DNA from: Symbiodinium natans
Lineage: Eukaryota; Sar; Dinophyceae; Suessiales; Symbiodiniaceae
DNA: 64,000 nt
Assembly: GCA_905221605.1 (NCBI GenBank)
Contig: CAJNDS010000019.1
Span: 162,313 to 226,312, forward strand
Direction: 5' to 3'
Each line of letters opens with the position of its first letter. The first letter of the stretch is position 1. Positions 17,600 through 28,254 of the stretch are shown here, piece after piece. The position numbers and the translations under genes were made by a program. Under the pieces are notes generated by a model. The model ran no database searches. It was not told the DNA's origin and saw only the letters and a list, made by a program, of their open reading frames with translations.

Positions 17600-17642
17600 A
17601 CGCAAAAAGGGACCATATTTTAGAGAAAACTGACCATGTGGA
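17600..17642. mobile_element. Family F half element
   Basis: AAAGGGACCATATTTTAGAG then AAAACTGACC, like the right arm of the full copies. Confidence 0.5.
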
Positions 17643-18182
17643 TGTAGAGTGCAGTAGGCCAATCCCGTTTCCTGATTCTGGTCATTTTATCATTAGGCAG
17701 GCCCCTGAAACCCTCTAGAAGACTATGCCTTATAATCCGCTTGAGCCCCCTGGAAGTTTTGGGGTTTGGGGTTTGGGGCTTATAGGGGTTTAGGGTTTCG
17801 GGTTTAGGGTCCACGGCTTAGCGATCATGGCGCGTTTTTTTTTGGATGTCGGGTTTGAGGCTTCTTGGTTCAGGTACCCTGGGCCAAAAGAGTTTAAGAT
17901 TTCAATTATGGTAGGATTATATATATATACCCCAAAAGGTTGAAGGTGACTGGATGTTGTGGTTTAGGGCTTTCGCATCTTGGCGTTTCGGGTTTTACTT
18001 CGGGGCTTTACGGAATGTAAGGATTTTCTGGGTTCTAGGATGTCAGGCTTGAGGCTGTACTGTTTGTTAGGGGAATAACAGCTCTCCAAATCGGTGGCCC
18101 AAGGGGCATCAGGACGTCCCACCAGTACATGCCGTACTTGTAGCCTGTCCGTCAGTCTTGGCAGGAGGCACTTCAACGATTC

Positions 18183-18268
18183 TATGGTTTAGGGGTTCAA
18201 GGTTAGGGTCTAGGGCCTTTAGGGTTTAGGGTCTAGGGTCTTAGGGTTTAGGGTTTAGGGTTTAGGGT
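18183..18268 (+). repeat. TTTAGGG tract
   Basis: Decayed units. Confidence 0.85.
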
Positions 18269-18421
18269 GCCCTGAATCCTACTACCCCTGAATCCGGCTA
18301 GCCGGCCACCTCCCCTCCCTCTCCCCCAAAGAGGGCATAGAGCCTGGTAGCTTGCAAGGCAGGTAGACCCTAAACGTACCCTAAAACCTCAGCGGAACAC
18401 ACGTGGACTCATGTCGTGGAG

Positions 18422-18530
18422 AGCCCTAAACCCTAAACCCTAAACCCTAAACCCTAAACCCTAAACCCTAAACCCTAAACCCTAAACCCTAAACCCTAAA
18501 CCCTAAACCCTTTTCCCTAAACCCTTTTCC
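18422..18530 (-). repeat. CCCTAAA array
   Basis: About 12 pure units, then two CCCTTTT-type units. Confidence 0.95.
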
Positions 18531-18534
18531 CCAG

Positions 18535-18595
18535 CAAGCCCAGGAGCTCGAGGCCCTAAATCCCCAAGTCCAAACTTCCCTTAACGTCTACGTGG
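18535..18595. CDS. Exon candidate, strand uncertain
   Basis: Plus strand: acceptor CCCTTTTCCCCAG, then QAQELEALNPQVQTSLNVYV, donor GTGTAGGG. The minus strand gives TLREVWTWGFRASSSWACWG with a GTTTAGGG donor. It sits between a CCCTAAA array and a TTTAGGG array. Confidence 0.35.
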
Positions 18596-18596
18596 G

Positions 18597-18640
18597 TGTA
18601 GGGTTTAGGGTTTAGGGTTTAGGGTTTAGGGTTTAGGCGA
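18597..18640 (+). repeat. TTTAGGG array
   Basis: Five to six units. Confidence 0.95.
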
Positions 18641-18716
18641 ACTCTTGGGTTAAGGGCTTAAGAGCTAATACTAGTTCTACCCGCACCCACCCGTACCCCC
18701 CCTCGGATCTTCAAAC

Positions 18717-18756
18717 CTTGATGAGGCAAAACGTTAATTCCTACGGGGGCCATGGA
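18717..18756 (-). CDS. Exon candidate
   Basis: Minus strand: acceptor AGCGCCCAG, 13 codons (SMAPVGINVLPHQ) plus one base, donor GTTTGAAG. Confidence 0.4.
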
Positions 18757-18812
18757 CTGGGCGCTTGGGGTCCAAGCCGGTTCTGGGTTGATGTTAGGCT
18801 TCGGCGTCCTGA

Positions 18813-18970
18813 CCCTAAACCCCCAAGCCCTCCCCGAAGCCCCCTCAACCCTTGAACCCTCCCCAAAAGCCCCAAAACCCCTAAACCCCAAAGCCCAAAA
18901 AACCCAAAATCCCGAAACCCCGAAACCCCCAAAACCCCTAACCCCCAAACCCCTAAACCCTAAACCAGAA
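18813..18970 (-). repeat. Decayed C-rich telomere tract
   Basis: CCCGAAACCCC and CCCAAAAACCC units. Confidence 0.8.
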
Positions 18971-19000
18971 GTCCCTCCTTATGCTCCCGAACCCTCGTGC

Positions 19001-19035
19001 CTGCATTGAGGAAGGCTACAGCCTCCATGGTGGCC
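19001..19035 (-). CDS. Exon candidate
   Basis: Minus strand: acceptor CCTCGCTCTTGAG, one base, 11 codons (ATMEAVAFLNA plus one base), GC donor (GCACGAG). The plus strand is also open (KATASMVALKSEG). Confidence 0.35.
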
Positions 19036-19051
19036 CTCAAGAGCGAGGGAT

Positions 19052-19195
19052 GTGATTTGGGATTTAGGGTTTAGGGTTTAGGGTTTAGGGTTTAGGGTTT
19101 AGGGTTTAGGGTTTAGGGTTTAGGGGGTGGGGTTTAGAGTTTAGGGTTTAGGGTTTGGTGTTTAGGGTTTAGGGGGTGGGGTTTAGGGTTTGGGG
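19052..19195 (+). repeat. TTTAGGG array with a duplicated GGGGGTGGGG motif
   Basis: Nine pure units, then two copies of TTTAGGGGGTGGGGTTTAG. Confidence 0.95.
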
Positions 19196-19393
19196 GGGTC
19201 CAAGCTGGGGGTGAGGGTTTTGGGGGGAAAGGGCTTTTGGGCTTAAGGCTTCTTTTGTTGGAATCCGGTGCCAAATTTTAATACCCGGATTCGCAAGTCT
19301 GTTTGCACTACCGGCACGGCTGAATCGAGGCCAGCCCCTTCCAAGCCCAACACCTCCAACAATCCAATCCGCCGGCCTCCACCCTGAACTCCT

Positions 19394-19490
19394 CAACCTA
19401 AACCCTAAACCCTAAACCCTAAACCCTAAACCCTAAACCCTAAACCCTAAACCCTAAACCCTAAACCCTAAACCCTAAACCCTAAACCCT
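19394..19490 (-). repeat. Pure CCCTAAA array
   Basis: About 13 units. Confidence 0.95.
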
Positions 19491-19902
19491 AGGGTTGGAG
19501 GGCCGGGGTGCGGCTGGAAAACTGAACAAAAACTGAAAAAGGCTCGGGCCAAAGAAGAGGTACCAAAAAGGGCTGGAGGGCTGGAAGGACGAGGCTGGGC
19601 TGGGGGCGCTGGAGGGCTGGGGGCGCTGGGATACCAAAGGGGCCTTAAAAAATTAGAATAGGGTTCTGCGGGGGGAGGATAAAGGGACGAAAAGGGAAAG
19701 TTATGAGTCATTCTTCCGACGCCTACATTATGCTGGAAGGCTGGAGCAGGTGGGGTGGGGCTGGTGGGCTTCAGCCTTGCTCTGGAGGCCTGGAGGCGTG
19801 GGGTTGTTTCATTTTAGACTAGAGTCGTCTCCAACCCCAGAGTATCCCCAGAGAGCCCAATTCCAGAGCATCCCCAGAAAATCCCTGAATTGCCCACCGA
19901 GG

Positions 19903-19967
19903 CCGTCGTTGCTGCCGTCGTTGCCGTTTTGATTTTGTCGTCGTCATCGTCGTCGTCGCCGTTGTTT
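19903..19967. repeat. GTC/GTT trinucleotide repeat
   Basis: GTCGTTGCTGCCGTCGTTGC then GTCGTCGTCATCGTCGTCGT. Confidence 0.9.
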
Positions 19968-21069
19968 TAGTGAGTATGGCTCTGGTTAGTGATTCAAGGA
20001 CTATTCCTTAGTTCGTACTGAAGATTTTTCGATGCTTTAAGGAAAGTCTCTTAGCTCATCGTCTGGCTCCCTATGGACCCAGCTATTGCGGCGCCTTTCT
20101 GCTACAAGAAACAGGGCCCCGACGCTTCGGACTTCCAGCGGTAGGAGAGCAAAACGACCAAAGCCTCGGCAAGGGTTAGGGTTTAGGGGTTTAGGGCTTA
20201 AGGCTTGGGTTTAGGATTTTGGCTTTGCGGGGCAAAAGTCCTCACGTGGGTGGGTTTTAGGGGTGAGGGGGATTTGGGGAGCAGGGCCCGGGAAAGTTTG
20301 GGCGTGGGGCTAAGTACCGCATCCACTTCTTGCCCTTGCGCTGGGACTCATCAGTCTGGGTTTTTGGTACTTTAAGGGCTTTAAGGTTCAGGGTTCCCCT
20401 CCCTAAGCCCAAAACCCAAACCCTGAAGTCACTAGTCACTAGAAGCCATGACCCAAAGCCCAAAATCCTGAGTTGAGACCCCTGGTTTCGAGGCTTATGG
20501 GAGGGTTTGGAGTTCAGGGTTTGGGGCATCACGCTGCTGCGTCCCTTCCGGCCCATTTTCTCACGCTCCGCCCGGCTTTTGCATAATCCATGTTGGCTCT
20601 GATTCGTCCTCAGTGATGAAGACTGGCAGGCCCATACCTGAAGCTGCGGCTGAAACAAAAGTTGGAGCAACTTGCCTGGAGAAACCTCTTTGGGCAAACA
20701 GGGGAAGTATGTTGAGTTATGTTCTTTAAGAAGGGGAAATCTCTCAAGTAACTGCTGTATTGGCCTGTGTGCTCAAAGAGGTGTGCGGTCGACAGCTTAC
20801 AGGAGCTCGTGCTCGCTATGCGTGCGAAGTATGGCCGTTCTGGTGTCTAAAGAAATCACAAGATGGGCCTTATGTGCCTTGGGTGTATGATCCTCGTAGT
20901 TTTGGCTTAGGGTTTAGGGTCGAAACCTTTTCGCACACGCCGGGCCGGGATTGAAGGGGCCGACCCGTAACAAGCAGATGAAAACGTACACCCTAAACCC
21001 TACACCCTAAACCCTAAAACCGGGTTCAGTGGGAACAGCGGCATTCTGGAGTTGCAAAAGAAATGCTCC

Positions 21070-21190
21070 GGTTCAGAGCTTTACTAACCAATTCTAACTG
21101 TACTTATAAGACCCCAAAAGGGCCTTATAGGGGTTATCCCTATTACAAGTAGGGTTACAAGCCCAGTTATAAGTGGATATTAAGTCCCAT
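21070..21190. mobile_element. Family A interior remnant
   Basis: Contains TTTACTAACCAATTCTAACT, ACTTATAAG and GGGTTACAAGCCCAG as in full copies, but neither terminus. Confidence 0.45.
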
Positions 21191-21191
21191 A

Positions 21192-21279
21192 TCTTATACT
21201 AAGGGTACCCGCTTTTTTGGGGTTGGCGAGTTTGAGGGAGCCTTGAACCAAACAAAAAGGAAAAAGGGTACCACCGGGT
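21192..21279. mobile_element. Family D element
   Basis: ACTAAGGGTACCCGCTTTTT ... GAGGGAGCCTTGAACC ... AAAAAGGGTACCACCGGG, then TTTAGGG repeats. Confidence 0.6.
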
Positions 21280-21325
21280 TTAGGGTTTAGGGTTTAGGGT
21301 TTCGGGTTTAGGGTGTAAGGTTCAC

Positions 21326-21384
21326 TGCAGGCATACGACGGCACGTGCTGCGACATCCTGCAGCCAATCCCAAAAAACCCGAGC
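21326..21384 (-). CDS. Exon candidate
   Basis: Minus strand: after TTCAGGCAG, 19 codons (ARVFWDWLQDVAARAVVCL) plus two bases, donor GTGAACC. The plus strand is also open. Confidence 0.35.
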
Positions 21385-21505
21385 CTGCCTAAACCCTGAA
21401 CCCTGAACCCTGAACCCTGAACCCTGAACCCTGAACCCTGAACCCTGAACCCTGAACCCTAAACCCTAAACCCTAAACCCTAAACCCTAAACCCTAAACC
21501 CCAAA
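21385..21505 (-). repeat. CCCTGAA then CCCTAAA array
   Basis: Ten CCCTGAA then six CCCTAAA units with a sharp switch. Confidence 0.95.
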
Positions 21506-21538
21506 ACTCAAAGCATTAGGGGACTGCGAACCCTGAAC

Positions 21539-21633
21539 CCCAGGTGCCAGGTGCCCAATGCCGCCAAAGTCACTTGCAGCAAACTCATCCACTGCCTGCT
21601 TGACTCCCACAACAGAGCCGTCGCCTGAAGGGT
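21539..21633 (-). CDS. Exon candidate
   Basis: Minus strand: acceptor CCCCCCAG, 95 bp, donor GTTCAGGG. Frame PSGDGSVVGVKQAVDEFAAS is the most protein-like; a second frame (TLQATALLWESSRQW) is open. Confidence 0.4.
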
Positions 21634-21864
21634 CTGGGGGGTTTAGGGTTTAGGGCTTGGGGTTTAGGGTCCGCCGACCCTGGCGGCGTGTTGGATGGGA
21701 AAGGAGGTGAAAACCTTCCTCTTTCCCTCCTTACCCCCCCAAAACACGGGGGAGGGGGGGGGTGGGGGGGGTCGGTGCACAATTTTTTCATGGAGACCAC
21801 GCCACCCCGCACAAAACAGCGGTTCAGCTGGGGGGTAGGCGCCCTCAGCAAATCAGCGTTTTCA

Positions 21865-22042
21865 GCACCCCACCCCCCCCACCCCCCCCCCCCCCCACCC
21901 CCCCCCCCCCCACCCCCACCCCCACCCCCCCCCACCCCCCCCCCCCCCCCCCCCCCCCACCCCCCCCCACCACCCCCCCCCCACCCCCACCCCCTCCCCC
22001 CCCCCCCCCCCCCCCCCCACCCCCCCCCCCACCCCCCCCCCC

Positions 22043-22073
<31 letters not shown>

Positions 22074-22082
22074 ACCCCCCCC
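21865..22082. repeat. Poly-C/CCCAC tract, about 220 bp
   Basis: Almost only C with single A every 8-20 bases and one T. Long Pro-, His- or Gly-rich ORFs here are artefacts. Confidence 0.95.
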
Positions 22083-22339
22083 GCCCCCTCTTTTTTGGCT
22101 TGAGCGTGCTGCCCCCTCCCCCCCCCCCCCAAACGTTTCACAGAACTCTGCTGAGCAGGCTGGGATAGACCTCTCAACTATGCTCCAGCGGGGTCGGCGG
22201 CTTGAGCTGGAGGCTCTTAAATTTAAGGTTTAGGGGAAAGGGGTTAGGCTGGGGGTTGACAAGGCATGCTCAGATCCAAACATCGTACGACCGCACTGTG
22301 GGTCCAGTGACGACGTTCCCTCCCCCCACCCCCCACTCC

Positions 22340-22432
22340 TTTTGCTTTGATTGAGGGTTTAGAGTTTAGGGTTTTGGGTTTTAGGGTTTAGGGTTTTGGT
22401 GTTTAGGGTTTAGGGTTTAGGGTTTGGATTCA
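22340..22432 (+). repeat. Decayed TTTAGGG tract
   Basis: Includes GGGTTTTGG variants. Confidence 0.85.
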
Positions 22433-22619
22433 GGACCCCGGTCGTCTTCACCCTGCCCGGCCTTCGGTTGTGTAGTTGCTGCCGGCCATCGTCCCACCTT
22501 GCGACAGAGGGTGGCCCCCTTACTCTAGCGAGAATAAAGGGACCCTACACCCCCCAAACCCCTAAACCCGTAAACTCGCTTATAACCCAACTTACGGGGC
22601 TCTGTAAACTCTACTTACA

Positions 22620-23050
22620 CTTAGGTGCGGGCCTCCTTGTGGCCAGAGACCTAGTAACCTTATGACCCAAACCCGTATGAAAAGCTTTTGGGTCCCCGCC
22701 TCAAATGCGCACACAGAAGCTTTTGGCGGGTGAATCTTAGGCTGCAACTGCACAGGCTTCAACTCAAAGGCATACTCCTCTTGACGAAAAGGGCTCTCGG
22801 GCACTGTGGTTGATACGTTAGAGTTTGACAGGTAAGGTTTCAGCGCTTTAAAACTCAGATATTCAACCAAACCCAAACACTGAACCATAAATCCTAATAA
22901 AGTCAACCTATATATACATATACACACTATGCACTTATGTTCAGACATACAGCTCTCCTCTCGTGTTTGTCGGCGATGCCTTCGGCGAGCAGTGGCCACC
23001 AGGTTGCGAGGTCCGTTCGCACCTTGCCGATGTCACAAGGACCCCAAAAT
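22620..23050. other. Repeat-free region, weak coding-like frame on minus
   Basis: A minus frame is open over 22592-22999 (for example YLSFKALKPYLSNSNVSTTV), but no splice sites were settled. Confidence 0.3.
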
Positions 23051-23055
23051 GTCAT

Positions 23056-23105
23056 TCATGGAAGCTTAGGGAGTTATAGGGAGTAGTGGGGAGTATCAGA
23101 GAACC
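23056..23105. mobile_element. Family I element
   Basis: CTTAGGGAGTTATAGGGAGT then AGTGGGGAGTATCAGAGAACC. The reverse complement of 37545-37598. Confidence 0.5.
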
Positions 23106-23696
23106 GTGTTCCATACCCCTTGAACCCCCCTCCCTTACCTGGTGCCCAAGTGCTCAGAACCCAAAACCCGAAACCCTAGACCCTAAAGCCGAAACTCTAA
23201 ACCCAGCTTGTGGGGAGGGAGGAGGGTGCAGTGCACGCTATCGAGTGGGCATCCTAGGGCAGGGTGACCGTACCTGCGGTACAAGCTTGAACCCTAGACC
23301 CTAGAACCTTTAACCTGCCTTCAGCATTGCTAGGTTGGTACTTGGATTTGAAAGGTTGCTAAGGGCCAACGTCTCTTCAAGAGGGGCCTAGACCACAACC
23401 CCGGAAATCCCAAACCCTGAACCCTAAAAGCCAAAAGCCGTAAAACTTTAAACGCCAATGCTCGAAAAACCTAAAGTCCTAAGCCCTAGCCGGACTTAGC
23501 CGGACCTCCTGAACCCTTCAGCCCTTTCACTCTGAAGAATCCAGAGAAAGCCCGACACCTCATTCTCAACGACTAGCTGCATACAAGGATCGGTAAATTT
23601 TGGGGCTTGGGGTTCGGGCCTTCTGTGTAGGAAATCATTATTCCCCACCCTCGGTATGGGGTTGTTAGATGTTAAACTCAACTCTTCTCCTCGCCC

Positions 23697-23880
23697 GGTT
23701 CCCTGGAGTGCCCAACCCCAAAGTGTCCCTGGAGTGAGAGTGTCCCTGCGGTGCCCAACCCCCAGATTGTCCCCGGAGTGCCCAGCCCCAGAGTCTCCCT
23801 GGAGTTGGACCAACCCCAGAGTGTCCCCGGAGTGCCCAGCCCCAGCGTGTCCCTGGAGTGCCCAACCCCAGAGTATCTCT
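23697..23880. repeat. 26-bp minisatellite
   Basis: About six to seven imperfect copies of GTGCCCAACCCCAGAGTGTC + CCTGGA. Confidence 0.9.
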
Positions 23881-24379
23881 ACCAAGAGTGGGTGGGGACG
23901 TTCGAAGTAAAAACATTTTTGTACTACGGATAGGTCCATTTAGGGGTTTGTTGCTTCGGGTTGAGGGGTCCTGTGTACGTCTCATTCAGGGGTTGGGGGG
24001 CTCGCCCTTGATAAGGCCCAGGCAGCACCGTACGAAGGGTTTGCATCATGGAAGACCATGAGAGGCGGCGGACCTCAAGAAGACTGGAACCCTCATGGTC
24101 CTACACACTTTTCAACCCTAAACCTTACCAGGCCCGATGGTTCTTGAATTTGTTTGTGCCAGTGTGGGGGCGGGGGTGGGGTGGCAGGTAGGGTGGCAGG
24201 GCAAGAACATGACCCACCTCTCCCCCCTCCAACCCCCATGGCCCCCATTATTACAATCTCACGTAGTCGCAATATCCTCGAATACAGTCGCCTAGCATAG
24301 AGAAGTATATAGGTACTGACACCCCCACGAAGCTGCAGGCTCCGCTTAGGGTTTCGCCTTCAGGGTTTAGGGTGGCCTA

Positions 24380-24460
24380 AACTTTAAATCTTAAACCCTA
24401 AACCCTCAACCCTAAACCCTAAACTCCCTAAACCCTAACCCTAAACCCTAAACCCTAAAC
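24380..24460 (-). repeat. CCCTAAA tract
   Basis: Near-pure. Confidence 0.9.
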
Positions 24461-24541
24461 CCATGTAAGCCGAGGATACTGGCAGGTCGAAGGTTCCACA
24501 ACAAACTCTCGGGACGCAGAGAGCCATCTGAACTCTTCTAC
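24461..24541 (-). CDS. Exon candidate
   Basis: Minus strand: after GGTTCCAG, exactly 27 codons (VEEFRWLSASREFVVEPSTC...), donor GTTTAGGG from the adjacent array. Confidence 0.5.
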
Positions 24542-24727
24542 CTGGAACCTCTCTGAACCCGCACTTTCATAGGTCATTCGGGGTTTAGGGTTTAGGGTTT
24601 AGGTTTGCTTTTGCGGCTTGAGAGTGCAGACTCAGGCAAACCCTAAACCTCAAACTCTGCGCTTACTCGGCGGACCTCTCTCCAACGTGAGAATCCCGGA
24701 CAGGGAATTGGCAAATGGCAAAGGCTC

Positions 24728-24847
24728 ACGTTTTGGAGGTCATGGGTAGTTGTAAGTAGGTATAGGGTTATGAGTAACTGAAATCGGGCTTGAAGGATAG
24801 TTACCATATTTAAAAACATACATACAACTACCCAAGAACCTCCAAGT
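24728..24847. mobile_element. Family A element, intact but diverged
   Basis: TTTTGGAGGTCATGGGTAGT at the left pairs with ACTACCCAAGAACCTCCAAG at the right, with GGGTTATGAGTA in the interior. Confidence 0.75.
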
Positions 24848-25375
24848 ACGGGATCTACGTCCGACTTAGTCTCTCGGGTGTGGTCTGGGGTTGAAAAGTT
24901 TAGGATTCTGGCAGGCCAGGAGGCTGGCTTTCGTGGCGCATGAACTTTGGCACCGTTTAAAGACTGCTTCCGCTATCTTGGGTGGCCGTGGCGGGGGAAG
25001 GGGCTAAGCCCTAACTAAACCCTAAACCCTAAACCGTATGCGTGGGACTCTTGGTGCAGCAGAGGCACCCCACTTCTTGTCTAACCAAATCGCCGGAACA
25101 GAAAACGAGAACTCGCGCCTGGGCCAGGCATGGAGCGAGTCCAAACTGCTCCGCAACACAGCTCACAGGCCTAAGCAGCCCTACTTTTCCTAAACCCCAG
25201 AAACCCCAAACCCCAAGAAACCCAGAAAACCTAGGCCCTAAACCCCAGGAACCCTAAACCCTGAACCCTACACCCCCCTGTATGCCCAAACCCTGAAAGC
25301 CCTTGGGCTTAGGGCCTTCTGGCTTCTTTGTTGCGTGGAGCAAGATTGAGTTGGTGACTGCAGGCATCTTTGCTT

Positions 25376-25425
25376 TCAAGGTTTAGGGTTTAGGGTTTAG
25401 GGTTTGGGGTTTAGGCTTAGCACTT
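25376..25425 (+). repeat. TTTAGGG tract upstream of the LINE-type ORF
   Basis: Four pure units, then decayed. Confidence 0.9.
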
Positions 25426-25525
25426 CGGGCTGCCAGGACATGAGGCCAATCTCGAATATCTGGGGATCTGTTTCCTTGCTTGTGAGGACTGCGAAGCCTC
25501 CTGGGTTCAAAGTGCGTAGGGCAAG

Positions 25526-26713
25526 ATGTGGGCAGTAGTACTCTTCGTCATGATATGCTCAGAGGAGCATGCTTCAGTCCGTTTGCGGGCTGAAGCACCT
25601 GCCTTTATTTCCCAAGCGCACGAATCGCACATGCATCACCCAGCGGCGGTTGGAAGTCCGCCGGGCTTGTCTGAGGCAATGTCAGAACATGCTGAGGCGA
25701 CCGTGGGTGGGGCGGTGGTGCCCCCACCTGAAGACTTTTCATTCATAGCAGTTCCTTCTGGAAGAGTCGAAGCCACTAACACCATGTACCTGGATGGATA
25801 CTGGCAGCGTCGTGGTAAATGCACGGCGAAACATCAGATTCGCAGGTTTTTCATGAGTGGCGTATGCTATTGGAAGGGACGTAAGATAACATCTTATCAG
25901 CAGCTGGCTCAGACCTTTGATTCCCAATTGACTGAGCAGGTTTGGAGGCGGCTGGAAATGCAACGTGTTTGGTGGGCTGGTCAGACGCAACTACCTCCTA
26001 AAGCACCTCCCCGTAGATGTTTCCCTGCCAAGCAGTTGAAATGTGTATCATACAATATTTGTTCTGCGCATGGAGAACGCCTGTCGGCTGTTTTGCATAG
26101 GTTCTGGCATGCTGATGTCATTGCGCTGCAGGGCACTCGCTTCCGTGTTAAAGCCCCACCCAAGAATGGCGTGGCGAGAGCAGAGCTTGAGGCCGCTTTG
26201 CGATCAGAATGGGTTTGGGAGAATCATTTCCATGTGGTTTCATGGGGCTACACTGGTGGTGCTCACACCAACAAGTGCGCCGGAGTTCTTATTGCTTTAA
26301 ACCTTCACACTTTTTCTGCTTTGCATATTCGTCAGCGCTTTGATCCTACGCACGCTACAGCAGGGAGGTTTGGTGGGCTACGGGTGCAGACTCGTAAGGA
26401 AGGCATGGGCAGCGATTTGTTCTTTGGGGTAGTTTACGCTCCACAGGAACGCGATTCTGCCGAGGGCAGAGATGCTTTCCAACAGGTCCTGCATCAGTCT
26501 GTTGCGCGGCTACCTGTCCGATGTACAGAGATCTATTTTGGGGATTTCAATGGAGACGTGATTCCTTCCGAATCTTCAGGCATTGGACCTTTGCACGCAG
26601 CTTCTTCTGTCTCCACAGAGAACGGCTGCCTTATGCAAACCTTGTGTGAGTCAAAACAGTTGGACTCGTCGGACTTGACTACGCAAGAGGCCCGTGAAGT
26701 GAAGAAGAAGTGA
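25526..26713 (+). CDS. LINE-type retrotransposon ORF with EEP endonuclease domain, truncated
   Basis: A 395-residue ORF, by far the longest in the window. Residues 170-345 look like an endonuclease/exonuclease/phosphatase domain of the kind that nicks target DNA in non-LTR retrotransposons: KCVSYNICSAHG at the start, HADVIALQGTR (the metal-binding Glu of the usual LQET motif is Gly), AGVLIALN, FFGVVYAPQER and IYFGDFN. The frame ends about 55 residues after GDFN, before the expected Asp/His end of the domain, and no reverse transcriptase follows. The N-terminal 170 residues are unrecognised; residues 4-10 are hydrophobic. An in-frame TAG lies three codons before the ATG. It lies antisense to the proposed gene and is flanked by telomere-like tracts (25376-25425, 26785-26880). 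A degraded insertion is likeliest. Confidence 0.75.
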   Translation: MWAVVLFVMICSEEHASVRLRAEAPAFISQAHESHMHHPAAVGSPPGLSEAMSEHAEATVGGAVVPPPEDFSFIAVPSGRVEATNTMYLDGYWQRRGKCTAKHQIRRFFMSGVCYWKGRKITSYQQLAQTFDSQLTEQVWRRLEMQRVWWAGQTQLPPKAPPRRCFPAKQLKCVSYNICSAHGERLSAVLHRFWHADVIALQGTRFRVKAPPKNGVARAELEAALRSEWVWENHFHVVSWGYTGGAHTNKCAGVLIALNLHTFSALHIRQRFDPTHATAGRFGGLRVQTRKEGMGSDLFFGVVYAPQERDSAEGRDAFQQVLHQSVARLPVRCTEIYFGDFNGDVIPSESSGIGPLHAASSVSTENGCLMQTLCESKQLDSSDLTTQEAREVKKK

Positions 26714-27485
26714 GGACTGCGGGGAAGAAGGGGGGGGCTCAAACCTGGCCCCTGACACCTAAACGCTAAAGCCGGCACACTACAACCTGTACTCTGAATC
26801 CTAAACCCTGCAACCTGAGCCCTAGACCCTACTCCCGTCCATAAAACCCTAAACCCTATACACTAAACCCTAAACCCTTGTGGCCTGAGAATCGATATAG
26901 GGCGTTGACAGGCTCGCGTTTAAGGTTTCGGGTTCTTAGGGTTTCGGTGATCCGGCAGGTTTGGGGTTTATTTCGGGTATAGGGTCTACTTGCTTGCACA
27001 GGTTAACTTGCTTTTTTAAGACAAGGTAGGGATTCTACCACACTGCGTGCCTCAAGCCTGTGGCCGAACCCGGCCCCAGAGACCTCCGAAACCGAACACC
27101 GACACGGGGGGTGGGGAGGGGGGGGGGTGGGGGATTGAGCTTGCTTACGGACACCCTTTGCCCCCAGTTTGGGGACGATTACAGCAAGTATTCCTTGTAA
27201 GACTGGGAACATGCAGCTAGAGTCCTATAGGGCCAGCCATGTCCGAGCCGCACGAAGGAGTATCTTCCTTGCACCGTTGGTTCGTCGTGCAGCTTGTTTC
27301 CTCTGCTGGGATGTTGCCAGGCTTTGGGGGGGCTCGCCTAGCAAATGCCAGAACCTTGCAGACTCTACAAAGGCTTCAAGGGCTGCGCAGGAGTTGGGAT
27401 TTGGGGCTTTTGGAGCATTCTACTCGACTCATGTAGGGTTCAAAAGCGCAGGGCAGCGTTCTGGAAAGCGTAATGAGAATATGCA

Positions 27486-27597
27486 TGACCCAAGAGTAAC
27501 CTAAGATAAAACGGGCACCCTTTTTGGTTCAACGGACGGTATACGGGAACCTAAACCCGAACAGAAAGGAAATAAGGGCCTACTCCGGGTCCTAGAC
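27486..27597. mobile_element. Family D element, intact
   Basis: AAGATAAAACGGGCACCCTT, ACGGGAACCTAAACCC, AATAAGGGCCTACTCCGGGT then CCTAG, followed by CCCTAAA repeats. Confidence 0.65.
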
Positions 27598-27650
27598 CCT
27601 AAACCCTAAACCCTAAACCCTAAACCCTAACCTAAACCCTAAACCCTAGC
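27594..27650 (-). repeat. CCCTAAA array
   Basis: Six units after a family D end. Confidence 0.9.
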
Positions 27651-28030
27651 TACACCAACTGTTGGATGCTGTTGCGAGTTTGGGATTCGAGGTTTGAGGC
27701 GCGGGGGGCTGCACTTCGTGTCTCATACATGAACACTCGCGCAGCCCAAAATCCTACAACCTAAGCCCCTCAGCGCCCAACCCTTAACCAGATCCTTGAA
27801 CCCTAAGCAGACACAAGAAGTTCAGTTTCGGATCTTCGGGTTTCAAAACTTACAGGAACTCATAAGCTAGGCCCCTGCAGTACACACTTAGACCCCAAAA
27901 GGATGCTCCAACTACGTCAGCGGTACCCTTCTGGGGGCTTCCGGTAGTAAAGTAGTATAGTACTTGGGACAGCCTTAAGTCCGTAGAGACGGAGCACCAC
28001 GACCATGAACCATTCAAGCAGTCAACACAT
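27650..28030. other. Mostly unique DNA, nothing called
   Basis: One decayed telomere patch; no convincing exon. Confidence 0.5.
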
Positions 28031-28035
28031 GCCGG

Positions 28036-28150
28036 AGCCCTAAACCCTAAACCCTAAACCCTAAACCCTAAACCCTAAACCCTAAACCCTAAACCCTAAA
28101 CCCTAAACCCTAAACCCTAAACCCTAAACCCTAAACCCTGAAATCCTGCC
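28036..28150 (-). repeat. Pure CCCTAAA array
   Basis: About 15 units; its right end gives the GTTTTAGGG donor of exon 28158-28220. Confidence 0.95.
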
Positions 28151-28157
28151 CTAAAAC

Positions 28158-28220
28158 CTGTTCATGGCCAGGCGGCGGAGGTCCTCGAAATTTCGCTGCT
28201 GCTTGTTGTCATCCACGTTC
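28158..28220 (-). CDS. Exon, among the clearest in the window
   Basis: Minus strand: acceptor GGGTCTTAG, one base, 20 codons (NVDDNKQQRNFEDLRRLAMN), two bases, donor CAG|GTTTTAGGG. The charged, helix-like reading between good splice sites is hard to get by chance. The intron begins in a CCCTAAA array. Confidence 0.6.
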
Positions 28221-28254
28221 CTAAGACCCTTAAGACCCGGAAGTCCCTGAGATC

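Noticed and set aside
19475-20697. Several 60-146-codon ORFs
   Set aside because: They run through telomere-like tracts and GGCTGGAGG repeats, overlap on both strands and lack splice or domain support.
21688-22233. Long Pro-, His- or Gly-rich ORFs (also at 28800-29070, 41174-41514, 44114-44450, 49270-49575)
   Set aside because: They are translations of poly-C/poly-G tracts, open in several frames and on both strands; no real protein signal.
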